Below, piece after piece: positions 1 to 12,429 of a DNA stretch of 64,000 nucleotides. Source of the stretch: Ditylenchus dipsaci (taxonomy: Eukaryota; Nematoda; Chromadorea; Rhabditida; Anguinidae). The notes under the pieces are model-generated. The model was given only the letters and a program-made list of their open reading frames with translations, was not told the DNA's origin and searched no databases. Both the position numbers and the translations under genes were made by a program. Each line of letters starts with the position of its first letter. Position 1 is the stretch's first letter. Location: assembly GCA_004194705.1 (NCBI GenBank), contig SADC01000411.1:1-64000 (forward strand). Reading direction: 5' to 3'.

Positions 1-115
1 GAAACAAAGCGGCCAATAAAACCAGGCAAATCTGTGGAAAACTAGGCAAATTTGAAAAAAACCGTGGCACTTTTTCCCAAAAACGTGGCACTTTTTCTCC
101 AGAACGTGGCATATT

Positions 116-966
116 GGGCAGGAGTAAGATGCGGCAAATCACATTGCGACAAATCAAATTGCGGCAAAATCAAATTGCGACAATTTAATTGCGGTAATCA
201 AATTTGAAAACTTGGTCTCAACAAGTCCAGTTATTCACAAATCTTTTTTGGTTGGAAAAATAGATTTTTTTATTTAAATGAACTTTTTATTTTTAGGCCT
301 CCAGGTGGACATCTACCTGGCCAGGTGATACTAACACCGAGGTACTTGAAGTTGGGGTGTGTGAAATCGCAACTTTGGGCTTTGAAAACCCAATTCCCAC
401 AACAATTTTAAGTTATAAAAATGGCTTATTTTTATTTTAAGAAATTTTTAATCTTTCAGGTTTGGTTTTGGTTTGGTATTTTGGGTGGTTTTAGGGTACT
501 TGAGGTGGTTTAGAATGGTTTGTGTAGTTTGGACACGCAATCTGAAAATATCAATTTACCTAGAATCCACATGAAATCAGTAAAAGAAAGAAAAAAAAAA
601 ATCGGCGGAAAATGACCTTCGGAAAAAATCTCTAATCCCCTACAGGACATTGAGAAAAAGGGAAAGTACAAGAAGGCAGAAAAGTTCTTAGCAAATCGGG
701 ATTAAGAAAAGAAAAATGCTTTAGCAAATACATTCTTAGCAATGGGCGCCTTAGCAAAAAAATTCTTAGCAATTTGTCGTTTAGCAAAAAAAATTCTTGG
801 CAAAAACGACCGCTTAGCAAATCGACCACTTAGCAAAATGCCGCTAAATTCGGGGTACAGCCTTTGAATTGTCGCAATTTGAATTGTCGCAATCTGATTT
901 GCCGCAATCTGATTTTGCCGCAATTTGATTTGTCGCAATGTGATTTGCCGCATCTTACTCCTGCCC
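116..966. repeat. Foldback element with short-motif arms
   Basis: The left end starts GGGCAGGAGTAAGATGCGG and the right end is its reverse complement. Both arms are short arrays of degenerate units around TTTGTCGCAAT. The middle (about 203-866) is a second dispersed repeat that recurs at 58486-59139, so this is a nested insertion. A short relative with the same ends lies at 61012-61187. No coding capacity is seen. Confidence 0.8.
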
Positions 967-995
967 GGCATATTTCCGTTTTATCCAATTTCAAA

Positions 996-3900
996 CATGG
1001 TGGGGAAAACCAACAAAATGAGCAAATACCAAATAAAATTTGTGGCATTTTCGTTTTTTGGAAGACCAACAAAATACCAATAAATTTCAAAATTAAATTT
1101 ATTGGTGTATTATTGGTCTTTTGTGTGGTGTTTTATTGGTCCTTGATTTTCACTGCAAAACTAGCCAAATTTCACCGAATTGTTGACCGTTTCTTATTGT
1201 TAGGTGGAAAATTCAGAAGAAAAGCTTTATCAACCATATTAATTATGGCTCTCAATTGGACGTCGTACGAAAGTTATAGTAATACATATTTGAAGTGGTC
1301 GCAGTTTTTTTATAAAAATTACATTTAGATTCGGTTTGATCAAGCGTCACTCGACCTGGCCTGTGGACTCGAAGCAAGAATTCGGTATCGTTTCGACATC
1401 TACTGGACGATGGACTTGAAACAGAAATGGTGGTCTGCAACATAGAAGGATGTAAAAAGATATTCAACAGAGCTGGTACTGCATCTTAAGGTGATTTTTT
1501 GGCATGCTAGAGTGGACTTTTGAAATGTTTTCAAGTTACCACTTGAGTTCTCATATCAATGGATCGCCAGCTTCAGATGCTAAAATGGAAACAATCGTTG
1601 CTAAAATTTGCGGTTTGCTCAACTCAGTCATTGAAAATAGCCGAAGACAAAAGCTTTCTCGCGTTTTTGGAAGAATTCCGAAAAATAATGTAGTGCTGTG
1701 CTGAATTTTCAGTCACATTTTGATTCTATTTAGCATTGACAACTTTACGAAGGGAATCGAGAAGCAAGCTAGAGACCTCCTGCCTCAAAAAGACGCTTGC
1801 AAAGTGGGTGGATCTTCAGTAGACAGCATCGAGCTCCAAGTCAAGAGCAAAATAGCTGCTTGAAACAATATGGTGGATGCCTCACTATTGACTTCGCAAA
1901 GAAGCAAGTGGATTACATTGCAGTCACTGCACACTTTCTTGACTCTGACTGGTTGGTCTTCTAAACTCTCGATTAACTTCTATTTATAGAGATTCTTCAG
2001 GAACAAAAATGATTTTGTCTTGCTGTTTCCCCGCTACCGTATGACATGAAGAAAACAAGCGCAAATGTCGCACGCTCTCGTAAATGATCAGATGAATCTT
2101 CTTGGAATACACGGGGCAGATTGGGAAAAATTTTCGTCACAACTGATGAAGGCAGTAACGTCAATTCTCTTGGTGGACAAAATCACCAGCCCTGCCTAGC
2201 TCACGTGGTGCCACTCTTGCTAAGCGAACAACCCGTCTTTATCAAGACTCTATGCTCCAAGACGATATCAAGAACGTGTGCGAAAGAGTTGAATATCAGC
2301 TTCGAGAGATGGAAAGCTTGTAGGGAAACTAAGGTTAGTTTCACGGTGAAGTTATATCGTGCTATGATAACACTGTTATCTCGATGATTTTAGAAAAGTG
2401 CAAAAGATTGTCTTGACTGCAGGAAAAGCTTTAAAACCTCCTGTAGAACCCGGTGGCTCTCCTACTTCAATATGGTGGATGCATTAAGTCAAAAACTTGG
2501 ATATACTGCAGGAAGCTGTCGACCAATTTTCTCCTTCTTATGGCTCAACTGAGAGGGATTGCAATCAGCGATGTTTTTCTGAGTACTTATCTGTTCTGGA
2601 GCCTGTAGCGAGTATGGTATCGATGTGCAGGTATAATAGATGGATTTTTGTCCTCTCTTATTTTGAGATTTCAGAGTGAATCCGAATGTACGTCTAACAG
2701 AATGCTGGAGCACTTGGCCTCTATCTGGCTTCATTTCCAGAAAAAAAATCCAGATACATGATGGGAATTCGCTTTTGGAATTTCTTTGGCTGCAGCAGCT
2801 ATGAATGCTTCAACAAGAAAGTTGGAAACTGGTCAAGTACAAGCTGGCTGCATTCTGCTGATGGAAGCTCAATAAGAAGCTTGTCGTGTGCTCGGCATTT
2901 CTGGACCCGTTTATGCACGGCCCGTTGCGAAGCATCTGCTCCCAAATACCTGGTTTAAATTACGACGAGGTTAGAACTTCATTATTCTGCTTTTTGAACT
3001 CTTAATTTACAGATAAGGAATTTGGTCGTCTCTGAAGCTGCACACTTAACACCCAGAAGAGACGCTAGAGGTGACGCCGCACAAAGAGGAAATCTGCATT
3101 TGCGTGTGTTCAGCCAAGAACAGTGGAGAACGAGGTGAACGCCTACTCCTCATTGCCTCTCACTGAAGATGATCCGCTTGTTTTTTGGAAAACCATTACA
3201 AGGTCAGCAAATTTATCTTGATGCCAAAAATTCTACTTATTTATTAAGAATTTCCGTTTCTGGCTCCGTTTGCACGTCTTCTGCTCGCCGTCCAAGCATC
3301 CAGTTCTCCTAGTGAGCGTGCCTTCAAAGAGCTTAAGATGTTTGTTGGTGGACTTCACAAGAAATCGAATGAGTCCGGAAAGAATCGCTGCCTTAGTCCA
3401 CTTGAGAAACCAATTTATGAAAGAATTTGTGTGAATGTTTTTTGTTATGTGACGTCGCATAGTTGCAAATAAGTTGGTAGCTTGAAGAACGTATAGGTTA
3501 TCTTACGTGAAAAGTGTAACTTCAAAAAAATATAATAGGGCATACTTGTTTTTGAATAGAAATTCGAATTCTGAGAATTTTTCAGATTACAGTGCGTTTC
3601 TAGATTGTCTAATTCAATTTATATCGTCGAATACTTGTTTTATACGTGGTGTTCCCAAAAAATCTATGGCACAGGAGTATGGATGTTAAGGCAATTGTTA
3701 GATTTAGTCGGTATGATGTAACAATGATTCAAGGATGTGAATGTAAGGAACTAATGCTCTGCGAGTGGTAAAATAGATTCTTTCGGTGGTTATTGTACCT
3801 TGCCCGACTCCTTCAGCCAAAAATTGAGTAAAAAAGGGTCTGAATCGACAAAAATCGAAAAACAAATAAAACACCAATAAAATCGATAAAACCAATAAAG

Positions 3901-4013
3901 AGACCAACAAAACACCATAAACCCAATAACACCAACAACAATTATAGTTAAAAATTAATTCTCGTTTGAATTTTTATTGGTATTTGCTCATTTTGTTGGT
4001 TTTCCCCACCATG
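996..4013 (+). mobile_element. hAT DNA transposon, end-complete but decayed
   Basis: The element has perfect outer terminal inverted repeats (CATGGTGGGGAAAACCAACA at 996 and its reverse complement ending at 4013), continuing imperfectly for more than 40 bases. The flanks ATTTCAAA (988-995) and ATTTTAAA (4014-4021) match at 7 of 8 bases, the 8-bp target duplication expected of hAT elements. Subterminal ATTGGT repeats lie inside both ends. The body encodes a broken hAT transposase. Confidence 0.82.
1423..3475 (+). pseudogene. hAT transposase, degraded
   Basis: Pieces of a hAT-superfamily transposase lie in order on the plus strand but in changing frames with stops. Near 1430 is a BED-type zinc finger start (CNIEGCKKIFNRAGTAS). 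Near 1880-1955 is the RNase H-like segment (LTIDFAKKQVDYIAVTAHFL). Near 2130-2220 is the conserved block TTDEGSNV followed by QPCLAHVV. Near 3245-3420 is the C-terminal dimerisation region (ASSSPSERAFKELK). Known hAT transposases run about 600-700 residues, and the span fits. Short AT-rich gaps with splice-like borders suggest it once had introns. As read it cannot make a full protein, so the surrounding element would be immobile without a helper. A domesticated gene is unlikely given the stops. Confidence 0.8.
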
Positions 4014-4179
4014 ATTTTAAATGAAAATAAAAATAGTTCAAAAACATTTTCGGAATAAAAAAGAGTGTCCCCCGCCAATTCAAATTTTGCAAATGCCGCT
4101 GCGTTCAAAAAGCATAGTCTTTTAAGTTATCCTTCGGTTATTCTTTATAGAAGTTTTCTGCCAAGTAGACTAAAAGCCG

Positions 4180-4262
4180 TCATGGTAGAGTGGTTATCGT
4201 TGAGGCCCAGTCCACATCACATCGATGGTTCGAATTCAGTGGTAGTAGGTGATGATGAATAA
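4180..4262 (+). repeat. tRNA-derived SINE fragment
   Basis: A box-like TGGTAGAGTGGTTATCG is followed about 40 bases on by a B box GGTTCGAATTC, the spacing of an internal pol III promoter. The flanks do not close into a tRNA acceptor stem, so it is read as a tRNA-derived SINE, not a tRNA gene. Confidence 0.55.
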
Positions 4263-4459
4263 AATCAAGCTCAACAGGCTGAGAAATATGATGTGAAAAA
4301 ATGTAGTTCTGAGTCTGCTATTGTTTACTTACTTTTTTGGTTTTGTAAAAAAAAAATTAAAAATCAGATAAGTCATAACTAAAGCCAACAACAAATTTAT
4401 TTAAAAAAATATAGTTATTTGTTATAAAAAAGGCACATATTTGTTTTTAATAAAAGATC

Positions 4460-4700
4460 TACCGTATAACCTCTATTAAACGGGCACCCCTACAGTTACG
4501 TTTTTCAAATTTGCTTTGCTTTAACCCCAATATTGTTTATTTTTCGAAACGGACGACCACTCATTTTGTAGAGTTTGTGAAGCTCTACAAAATGAGTGGT
4601 CGTCCGTTTCGAAAATAAAACAATATTGGGGTTAAAAAAGCAAAGCAAATTTGAAAAACGTTAACTGTAGGGGTGCCCGTTTAATAGAGGTTATACGGTA
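4460..4700. repeat. MITE of the TACCGTA family
   Basis: The ends TACCGTATAACCTCTATTAA and their reverse complement enclose a near-perfect hairpin. The same terminal logic (TACCGTAT, then CTCT.ATTA or CTCTAATA, then a GC-rich tract) recurs across the window at 5853, 15149, 17717, 22728 and 40386. It sits just beyond the 3' end of ECHS1. Confidence 0.75.
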
Positions 4701-4745
4701 AATACTTTTGAGCTTTGTTTTTTGAATTTTGGGTCAACAGGCTTT

Positions 4746-7700
4746 TTAGGATGAGGTCCAGTTAGGCTTACGCTTCTCTCCAAATGCGGTCATACCTCTT
4801 TCCTGTCATCTAAATTGAAATTTTTAACCTTTATTAGACTAATACTCTATTTGCCAGAACCACAGTTTCCATATCGAAATAACTTTTTGAGCATACCATG
4901 GCCCCAAAGCTGATTAAATTTTTTTATGAAAAATCAACTTGGTAAACATAATGAATGACAAAATACAAATATTAATGGTTTGTTCACGAACGGCGACTGA
5001 GGCTTAGACTGAGACTATTTTGGCTACAGGAACACCTTTTACTCTAAGTCTTAGTTTAAGGTGTTTACGGCGTGAGACTGAGACTTAGAAAGTTTTTCTT
5101 TATGTGTTTATGTCTTTAACGGCTGACAACAGCTTCAAAACTAGTGTTGATGCGATTTTCAAATTTAGCTTGAATTTTCGGTATCAAATTGAAACCTAAT
5201 CAAAAATCTGCTTTCAACAACTCACTGTCAACTTTTATTTTTGCATCCTTCGGCATAGTCAGATTTTGTGAAAAAAATCCATTTTGCGAGGGTGGGTGCT
5301 TAAAAAAATCTCGGATTGCTGTTGGAACAAAAAAAGTGATGACAGAATATTTACTTCCATTTATTTTTTCAGTTAAAGTAGCTCCCGAAATCTCGCACTA
5401 ATCTCGCATCAACTTCGAGAGCTTCTTTAACTAAAAAAATAAATAGAAGTAAATATTCTGTTCACATTTTTCTAGGCAACTTTAATTTGTGCATCTTTCA
5501 GTAAAAAACAGATTTTCGAAAAAATAATTAAAATTAGTAAAAAGATGACTGTCAAAAAAAATCTCGCACTGATCTCGCATTACCTTTTTTTGACCAACAG
5601 CAATGTGAGATTTTTTTAAGCACTCACCTACGCAATCATGGAAATTTTGGCGCCACTGTAAATAACGAATTTTTTTCACAACATCTGACTATGCCAAAAG
5701 ATGCAAAAAATAAAGTTGACAGTGAGTTGTGAAAGCAGATTTTGATTTGGTCATAATTGTGACACCGAAAAGTCAAGCTGAAGTTGAAAATCTCGCATTT
5801 CGCAGGCATCAACACTATTCAAACGTTCCTGTACGAGACCATTTCTCATATTTACCGTATTCACTCTATTAACTCTCCATGGGGAGCTATTTTCAACCCT
5901 AAAAAATCTTGAAATTGTCAATCGAAAATGGCCCTAACTCTGAAATCCTAGTAAAAAAACGAGGGGCGCGGAGTTATTAGAGGGTGGGGAGTTAATACAG
6001 TGAATACGGTATCTAACGTTTTCTGTATGTCTTTCCTACATTAAAAAAAACTTTATGAACACCCTTAAGTTCCAGTCCAAGTCTTAGCCTCAGTCTAAGT
6101 CGCAGTCCGTGAGCGAGCCACAAAAAAATAAGAAAACCTAAATGTCTTTTTAACAAAACACTAACCGTAGCGAAAGTGGTGTGAAATAGTCTTCTCTCAT
6201 AGAGCAACCCCTCTTGCAAAGTGGCTCAAAGGCACGGTTGACAGCTTCTTTAGCCATTCCTACGATCAGTGGCGAGTTTCCAGCAATCTTCTCCCAACTT
6301 AACAGCTTCATCTACTAGTTTGTCTGATGGGAACACCTTATTTGGGAACACTTTGATTTAGAAGATCAATTAGACCGAATACCCTTAGAAACAAGACCTC
6401 TCTTCAGCGCCTCCTCAGCTCCAATCCTATCGCCGTCAAACACAACTCATAGCTAAGGATTTTCCAGCTACGCGAGCTATGCGCTGACTGCTCCAGCACC
6501 TAGGATAATAATTGTTAACTTATAAAGATGTTTTTGCGACCATGTGCAAGAACTGATCTATTGAATCTATTAATTCTAACACTGAATGCATGTTTAGAAT
6601 GGTCGATTTGCTGGGGGAGGAGGTCTACACGGGTTGTAGCTTTCGCCCCTCCTTCCGTCAATATCTTTTAAACCTTTTAAGTTATTTCAGCCTGATTCCG
6701 CATCTATTGATATTTTAGCCTCGCCCGTCAGGACTTTTAGCCTATTTAGCAGACCCCCACCCGTCAGAAAATGCTGGGTACGCCTCACAGTGTGTTAAAT
6801 TCAAAAGTCGCAAACTTGCTGTGGCATTCTGTTTCGTACGGAATTTGAATTATTTTCTTATTCTTCTGTGAAAAATTGTCGCTTTTTTTTAAATTTTTGC
6901 TTTTTATGTTATTTACTATATAAATTTACAATAGCTCAATCTAGACCACATTTAAAAAATTCGAAATTGACCCACAAATTGGTCATTTTGACCCCTAAGG
7001 GGTACCACGTGGCTACAAAAACTCGAAATTTTGTGAATTCAAATTTTGTTGTAATTATCTCAAACGCATTCAAATAGGCTTTGAAAGCAAAAAACACAAA
7101 AATTGACGATTGACTAAAGAATTCTGAGTAACTAACCAAAATCCAGGTTGGATTCAACCCAACCAGAATACTACACCTGAACATCCTCCAGGATCTAGCT
7201 AAGTCCAACGGGGCGCAACCGTCTGAGGTTAAAATTGTAATATAGACGTGCCGACTCCTGAGAATATTATTCGGTGCAAAGTGAGCGTTGACAGAAGCAT
7301 TCATGCATCCAGCCATCACTGGTTAGGGTAGATGGCCAAATTAAGCAAAAAATAAAAGTTTTATAAAACCACTAGGTTAATTTAAAAATCGACGGCGAAA
7401 CTAAAAACTAAATACACTAAAAGAAAGTTGGAGAAAAACACTGCTGCATTATACCGGCCAGAACGTTTTCCTAGGGATTTATTTAGAGATAAAACGATTT
7501 GAAGTGACAGGTGGACTCTGCCAAACGCTAATTCGAACTTCTTTGACCAAGCTTTCGTATTTCCAATGAAGTTGCGTGAATTTTTTTTTCAAATTGATAG
7601 CATAAATCTAAGCATTTCAATGGTATGAAAATTTCAGTTAAACGACTAAGAATAATCAAAGTCATGAAGAAGTATTAATTAATTGAACAAAAAAATAGTC

Positions 7701-10700
7701 CAAAATCTGTAAAAACGGTAAAGAAATCAAATGATAAACAACACATTTTTGTCTCGACATGAAAACCACGAGTTTGCATGTTTTTGAATTGACACACTGT
7801 GGCTATGGTCCGTACGATGAATAGGGTGTATGACGGGGTTGTTTTGAAGATTCTTAATTTTTTTAAAAAATTGAAAAACAAACCAGGAATTGTTCCAATA
7901 AGAATTTCTGGCTGTCCAAATTGAGCTTTGTCGCCAGCATAGATGATTCACATACATGCTAGCTCATGTCTCCACCTAGAGCATACCATTCACAGCAGCA
8001 ATCACTGGTTTTCGAACTTGGAGACTTGGGTCCAGTTCTCCCAGAAAACCACCACCAAACACTTTGCGCGAACTCGTTCGGAATCATCTCTTTGATGTCA
8101 GCGCCAGCTATAATACACTAAAATATGCTACAGTTTGAAGTCCTAAAATAAGGACAAATCTTATTAAAAAGCGCAGTCGTAAAAGCGGCGTTTTGCGTAA
8201 TGTCATTTTAAATGCATTTTCAAAGCAAAACAACAAAAAAATTTGCTTTCCAAAAATTAAAATGTTTAATAAAATTGTGTAAACATTACGTTTAAAATGT
8301 TAAAAAATAAGTTTTTTTATAGAAAGATGCGCCACTAAAAAGTACGAAGATGGTCCCCGTAGGCGGAATTGTTGTTGCTTTTCTGTCAAAAATGCTATGA
8401 AAAATGACATTTAGGCAAAACGCTACCTTTTCGCCTTCTTATGACTGCGCTTTTTAGCGGCGCTATGGTCATCCTGGATCTTCCCAGCCGTTTTTTTAAA
8501 TTTATTAAAATAATTAAAAATTTGCTTGAACTGGCAAATATGGGTTGAGTATATCGGGTACTCAACAGCTTAATGGCTCATTTATAAACGTTGTCGTTGT
8601 CGTCGGCGTTGGCGTTGGAATATTTTCTTTATAAAAGCATTTTCACGCAAACGACAACGACGAACTATTCATAAAAAATCCAACGACACGCCAACGACAA
8701 CGACGATGACAACGACAACGAATTTTTTTCTTTCAAATTAAGCAGATATTGCATTTAAAGCCAAAATTTGAAGGAGCACAGGATTGCGCACACGTTTCAC
8801 CTCGAAATCTTGACTGAAAATGCAAACTTCTCCAACTTGGAATAAAAAATTTCGTTCTCGTTGGCGTCGTCGTTGGATTTTTTATAAAAGGGTCGTCGTT
8901 GGCATTGTCGTTGGCGTAAAAGCGCATTTATAAAATTTTAACCACGACAGCGACAACGACAACGTTTTATAATGAGCCATAAAGGGGGAAAGCCTTTTAT
9001 GTTTGAAAAAATTGCCTCGGTGGCGCAGTGCGTAAGCGTTTGCGTTTTTAGCCCAAATAGTGTTGCAGGTTCAATACCACGTGGTGGCATGCTATTTATT
9101 TTGGCTTGTTTCACCAGTCATATGAATAATAAGACTTTTTGACGCCAGATTCGGGATCAGCGACCCAAATTACCCCTATAACTGGTCAAACAAGCCAAAA
9201 TAAATAGCGTGCCATTACGTGGGATCGAACCTGCAACTCTATTTTGGGCCAAAAAACGCAAACACACCACGCACTGCGCCATGGAAGCCACTTTTTTAAA
9301 CCTAAATGTCTTCCCTTCTAAAGAAGTGTTTTGCATTGAAAAAAGTAACCTGAGCATTTTCTGATGTTTTAAAAAACTAACCAGCAAAAGCTTTCTCGCT
9401 TCCAGTAATGACAATAGCGCCCACAGACTTGTCTGAGTCAAACTCCGTCAAAGCGTCTGCTAATTCAGTCATCAATTGGTTGCACAGTGAATTCAAGGCT
9501 TTAGGCCTATTCAGGGTGATTAAGGCTACATTCTGCTTGTCTCCTTTTTCTCAGTCTTGATCATTTCAAAAGTGTGCGCTGCAGCTGAATTAGATGCAAT
9601 TCTTGATGTTCACTGTTTAAATCGACATTGGAAAGAGAATTTTCAAGTGGAATATCCATTTTCGAAACTTTTTGTCTAGCAAATTTGTGTTTAGTAGTTT
9701 GGTATATATTTCTTATCAGTCTTTTTGTGAGCAAAAGAAAAAAAATCACACCACTACATCAACTATTTACAGCTTATTTTGGAAAGATATTGATTTTTGA
9801 GACATTGATTAAAGCTCAAAGATGCTAAGTATAGTACAGGGCAGGGTGCACCGGAAGTTCCGATTTCCGATTCCGATTTCCGATTTCCGGTGTTTTTTGG
9901 GTTCCGAATTCCGATTTCCGATTTCCGAAAAAATGAATCAAATTTCGGAACTTTCGGAAAAGAAAAGGCTTTTCTGATTCTACAGTTGCGGACAATTGAT
10001 GGCGTCAGCACATATATTTTCTATCTTGTTGATTTTGAACGTAAATATAAATGTTTTCGAAAAACCAACTTTTAGGCAACTTTTAAGAGCGTTGCATTTT
10101 TTTTGCCCGACAATTGATTGGCGTCAGATATTGTGTGTGCACTTTTTGCAGTCTATTGGGAACTTTTTGTTTTTGTTTAGAGCAACTTTTAATGACTATT
10201 TGTAAGCCCTGTTCCTCAGCTACAATTTGGTAGGTCAAACTTTTTTTTGGATTATTATACGAAAAAGTTATGGCCATAGAAATAGAAGTATCGATTTCTA
10301 GTCAAAAATCAAATTAAAATGTAAGGAAAATGGTTGTTTGACCACATAATTAAGAGTTTTTATCAAAATTTTAAAAATCAAAATTTACGCTCTTATCCAT
10401 TTTCGAAAGCTCTATGATTTCTCTACAAAATGACTGGATACGCGCACTGGGATACGGATAGGTTAAAGTTGAAGACCCTGAAAAATGGCTTAAAATAAGG
10501 CAAAACGGCAGTTTTTCAGGCTCTTCAACTTTAACATATCCGTATCCCAGTGCAGAGTGGTCCTACGACAAAGATCAAAATGTCATTTTGTAGAGAAATC
10601 ATAGAGCTTTCAAAAAATGAATAAGGGCGTAATTTCATTTTTAAAATTTTGAGAAAACTCTTAATTATGTGGTCAAACAACCATTTTCCTTAGATTTTCC

Positions 10701-12423
10701 TTTATTTTGACTAAAAATCGACGCTTTTATGTGATGGTGGTATAACTTTTCGTATAATAATCCGAAAGTTTGACCTACCAAATTGTAGCTGAGGAACAGA
10801 GCTTACAAATAGTCATTGAAAGTTGCTCTAAACAAAAACAAAAAGTTAACAATAGACTGCAAAAGTGCACAACAATATCTGACGCCAATCAATTGTCGGG
10901 CAAAAAAATGCAAACGCTCTTAAAAGTTGCCCAAAACAATCCAAGAAAATTATTTTTTTTAAAAAAGTGCAATGACAGTTTTGTAGCCCTGGAAGAGCTC
11001 TACAAAATCGTGTATTTGTTTTTTCGAAAACATTTAATTTACGTTCAAAATCAGCAACATAGAAAAATATATGTGCTGACGCCAATCAATTGTCCGCAAC
11101 TGTAATTCTAAAATTCGTTTCGGCTGTCATTTATCACACAATTTCAAAAAGATCAAAACTCAATTTTTTATAGACCAGAACTTAAAAATAATGTCTTTTT
11201 GAACTTCTGAGGTCATTTTGAGTCGATATAGGGTGTTTGGAAACACTTTTAAAAAAAATTGATTTAGCGGGGGTGGGGGGTTTATATTCAAGTAGAGTCG
11301 CATTTTTTGGTTCCGATTTCCGATTCCGATTTCCGATTTCCGACGTTTTTGAAGTTCCGATTCCCGATTTCCGATTCCGAATTTTTGGAGTTCCGATTCC
11401 GATTTCCGTTCCGATATTTTTCGTGTTCCGGTACACCCTGGTACAGGGTGTGCCAACTTTTTCTTCCACATTATTTTGGCCATCTTTTTTTTGATCTCGG
11501 CGCCAGAATTTTTCGTATGACCACTCGTTCGAAATATCAGATTCTAGGATTTTGTTTTAAAAAAGATTAGCTCTATTCGTCATCCTACTCCGCGTTACGG
11601 TCTGTTAAGTTGGCTGAAGTTAGCGAATTGATTAATCGCAGGCAAGACCTGATTTCGGAGCGTGGCCAGATATCGCTAAGTATTTACTGTCTCCGCAAAG
11701 AAAAACGGCCCAACAATACTAGAATGACCAATACCTACGTAGCTTTCTTTGCTTTCATTTATCCGCAGCACAAATCTTGCTTTTTCTTGATTTGAGTAAG
11801 GCATCTGAAAAAATTGTTGAATTTTTGTGCCTTTTTTAACAGGGCCGTAACTAGGAACAGGATGGACAAATAGAGCTATTTTTGAACAGAATCCTAGAAT
11901 CTGGGCCTGTTGAACAAGTTGTCATACAAAAAATTGTGGCGCGAAAAAAAAAGTATGGCCAAAATAAAATGTGGGAGTCAAAGTCGGGACACCCTGTATA
12001 TGGCTTACCCCGTTTAACTATTTATAAGCTATTTTTATGAGCTAAAAATGGCAAAAACATTAGTTTCAACACGCGCGCAGGTAAAAAAGTGCAGTCAGAA
12101 ATTTAAAAAGTTGTCTTAGTTCCTTAAGCTGTTTTTACTGGGGAGAAGTTAATGGTGACTCAGGTTCAGTTTTGCCCAATTTCACTCGTAAATAGCTTCT
12201 TGGGGATCACTATTTGGTTTTTTGACCCGAAATGACAAAAAATTCGGTCCTTCCAGGAGTTAATGCTTCCTTAAGTTAAATAAAGGTAAACTACTTTTTT
12301 TATCTCTAAAATATCAAAAAGTAGACTGACCATTGGAGGCAGCACGAAGCGCCTGCTGAGCATAGCACACAGACGCATTTCTGAGCAGAGATTGTCCAGC
12401 TAGTTGAGAGATTTGATCAACAT
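4746..12423 (-). CDS. ECHS1: Enoyl-CoA hydratase, mitochondrial (multi-exon, frameshifted as sequenced)
   Basis: Crotonase-family enzyme that hydrates trans-2-enoyl-CoA in mitochondrial beta-oxidation. Exons, 5' to 3': 12331-12423 (basic, Ser/Ala/Leu-rich presequence, [18 protein letters not shown]), 9382-9584 ([10 protein letters not shown], then VGAIVITG), 7884-8107 ([36 protein letters not shown]), 6384-6499 ([20 protein letters not shown]), 6166-6336 ([30 protein letters not shown]), 4746-4809 ([15 protein letters not shown], stop). The oxyanion-hole regions (AGADIKEM and NG.ALGGG) and the region of the second catalytic glutamate (PEILIGT) are present. Exon order and the borders checked agree with the family. 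Single-base indels break frame in nearly every exon, for example near 8070, 7980, 6485, 6275, 6228 and 4790, while similarity continues in the next frame. I read these as consensus errors, though a pseudogene cannot be excluded. The start ATG is inferred across one such indel. Confidence 0.88.
4976..6121. repeat. Foldback element in ECHS1 last intron
   Basis: The arms begin TGTTCACGAACGGCGACTGA and end CGCAGTCCGTGAGCGAGCCA, inverted copies of each other. A second copy of the family is at 48767-49302. A smaller MITE is nested at 5853-6011. Confidence 0.75.
5853..6011. repeat. Nested TACCGTA-family MITE
   Basis: Inverted ends TACCGTATTCACTCTATTAA and TTAATACAGTGAATACGGTA, 159 bases, lying inside the right arm of the larger foldback element. 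Confidence 0.7.
6500..7883. other. ECHS1 intron without recognisable gene
   Basis: AT-rich sequence between ECHS1 exons 3 and 4. A minus-strand open stretch at 6936-7319 has no family signature and poor codon character. I see no other gene or clear repeat. Confidence 0.5.
8573..8982. repeat. Foldback element with GTCGTTG arms
   Basis: Left end TGGCTCATTTATAAACGTTG, right end its reverse complement. The arms are runs of CGTTGTCGTTGTCG-type 6-9-base units, including a mirrored internal pair. It lies in the intron between ECHS1 exons 2 and 3. Confidence 0.75.
9010..9300. repeat. Head-to-head pair of tRNA-like SINEs
   Basis: At 9014-9090 (plus) an A box GGTGGCGCAGTGCGTAAGCG and a B box GGTTCAATACC are spaced as in a tRNA. 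An inverted copy at 9205-9290 has GGGATCGAACC (minus-strand B box) and CGCACTGCGCC. The two form a palindrome. They are diverged and probably inactive. Confidence 0.6.
9841..11441. repeat. Composite foldback element, TTCCGATT arms
   Basis: Ends CAGGGTGCACCGGAA and TTCCGGTACACCCTG are inverted. Inside each end is a tandem tract of TTCCGATTTCCGA units (9855-9950 and 11308-11420). A nested palindrome spans about 9970-11105, with CAATTGATTGGCGTCAG-type arms. It lies in ECHS1 intron 1. The segment 11155-11290 also occurs inverted at 21865-21995. Confidence 0.7.
11442..11999. repeat. TACAGGGTGT-ended MITE
   Basis: Starts TACAGGGTGTGCCAACTTTT and ends with the inverted ACACCCTGTA. Subterminal AAAATTGTGGCGC and GGCGCCAGAATTTTT also mirror each other. 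It abuts the preceding element and resembles mariner-like MITEs, by inference only. Confidence 0.6.
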
Positions 12424-12429
12424 AGTTAA

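Noticed and set aside
864..1328. 154-codon open frame on the plus strand
   Set aside because: Its first part is the TTTGTCGCAAT arm array of a foldback element and its second part the hAT terminal repeat. No family resemblance.
6936..7319. 127-codon minus-strand frame as an extra ECHS1 exon
   Set aside because: It does not match any crotonase segment, and the ECHS1 segments on either side are already accounted for.
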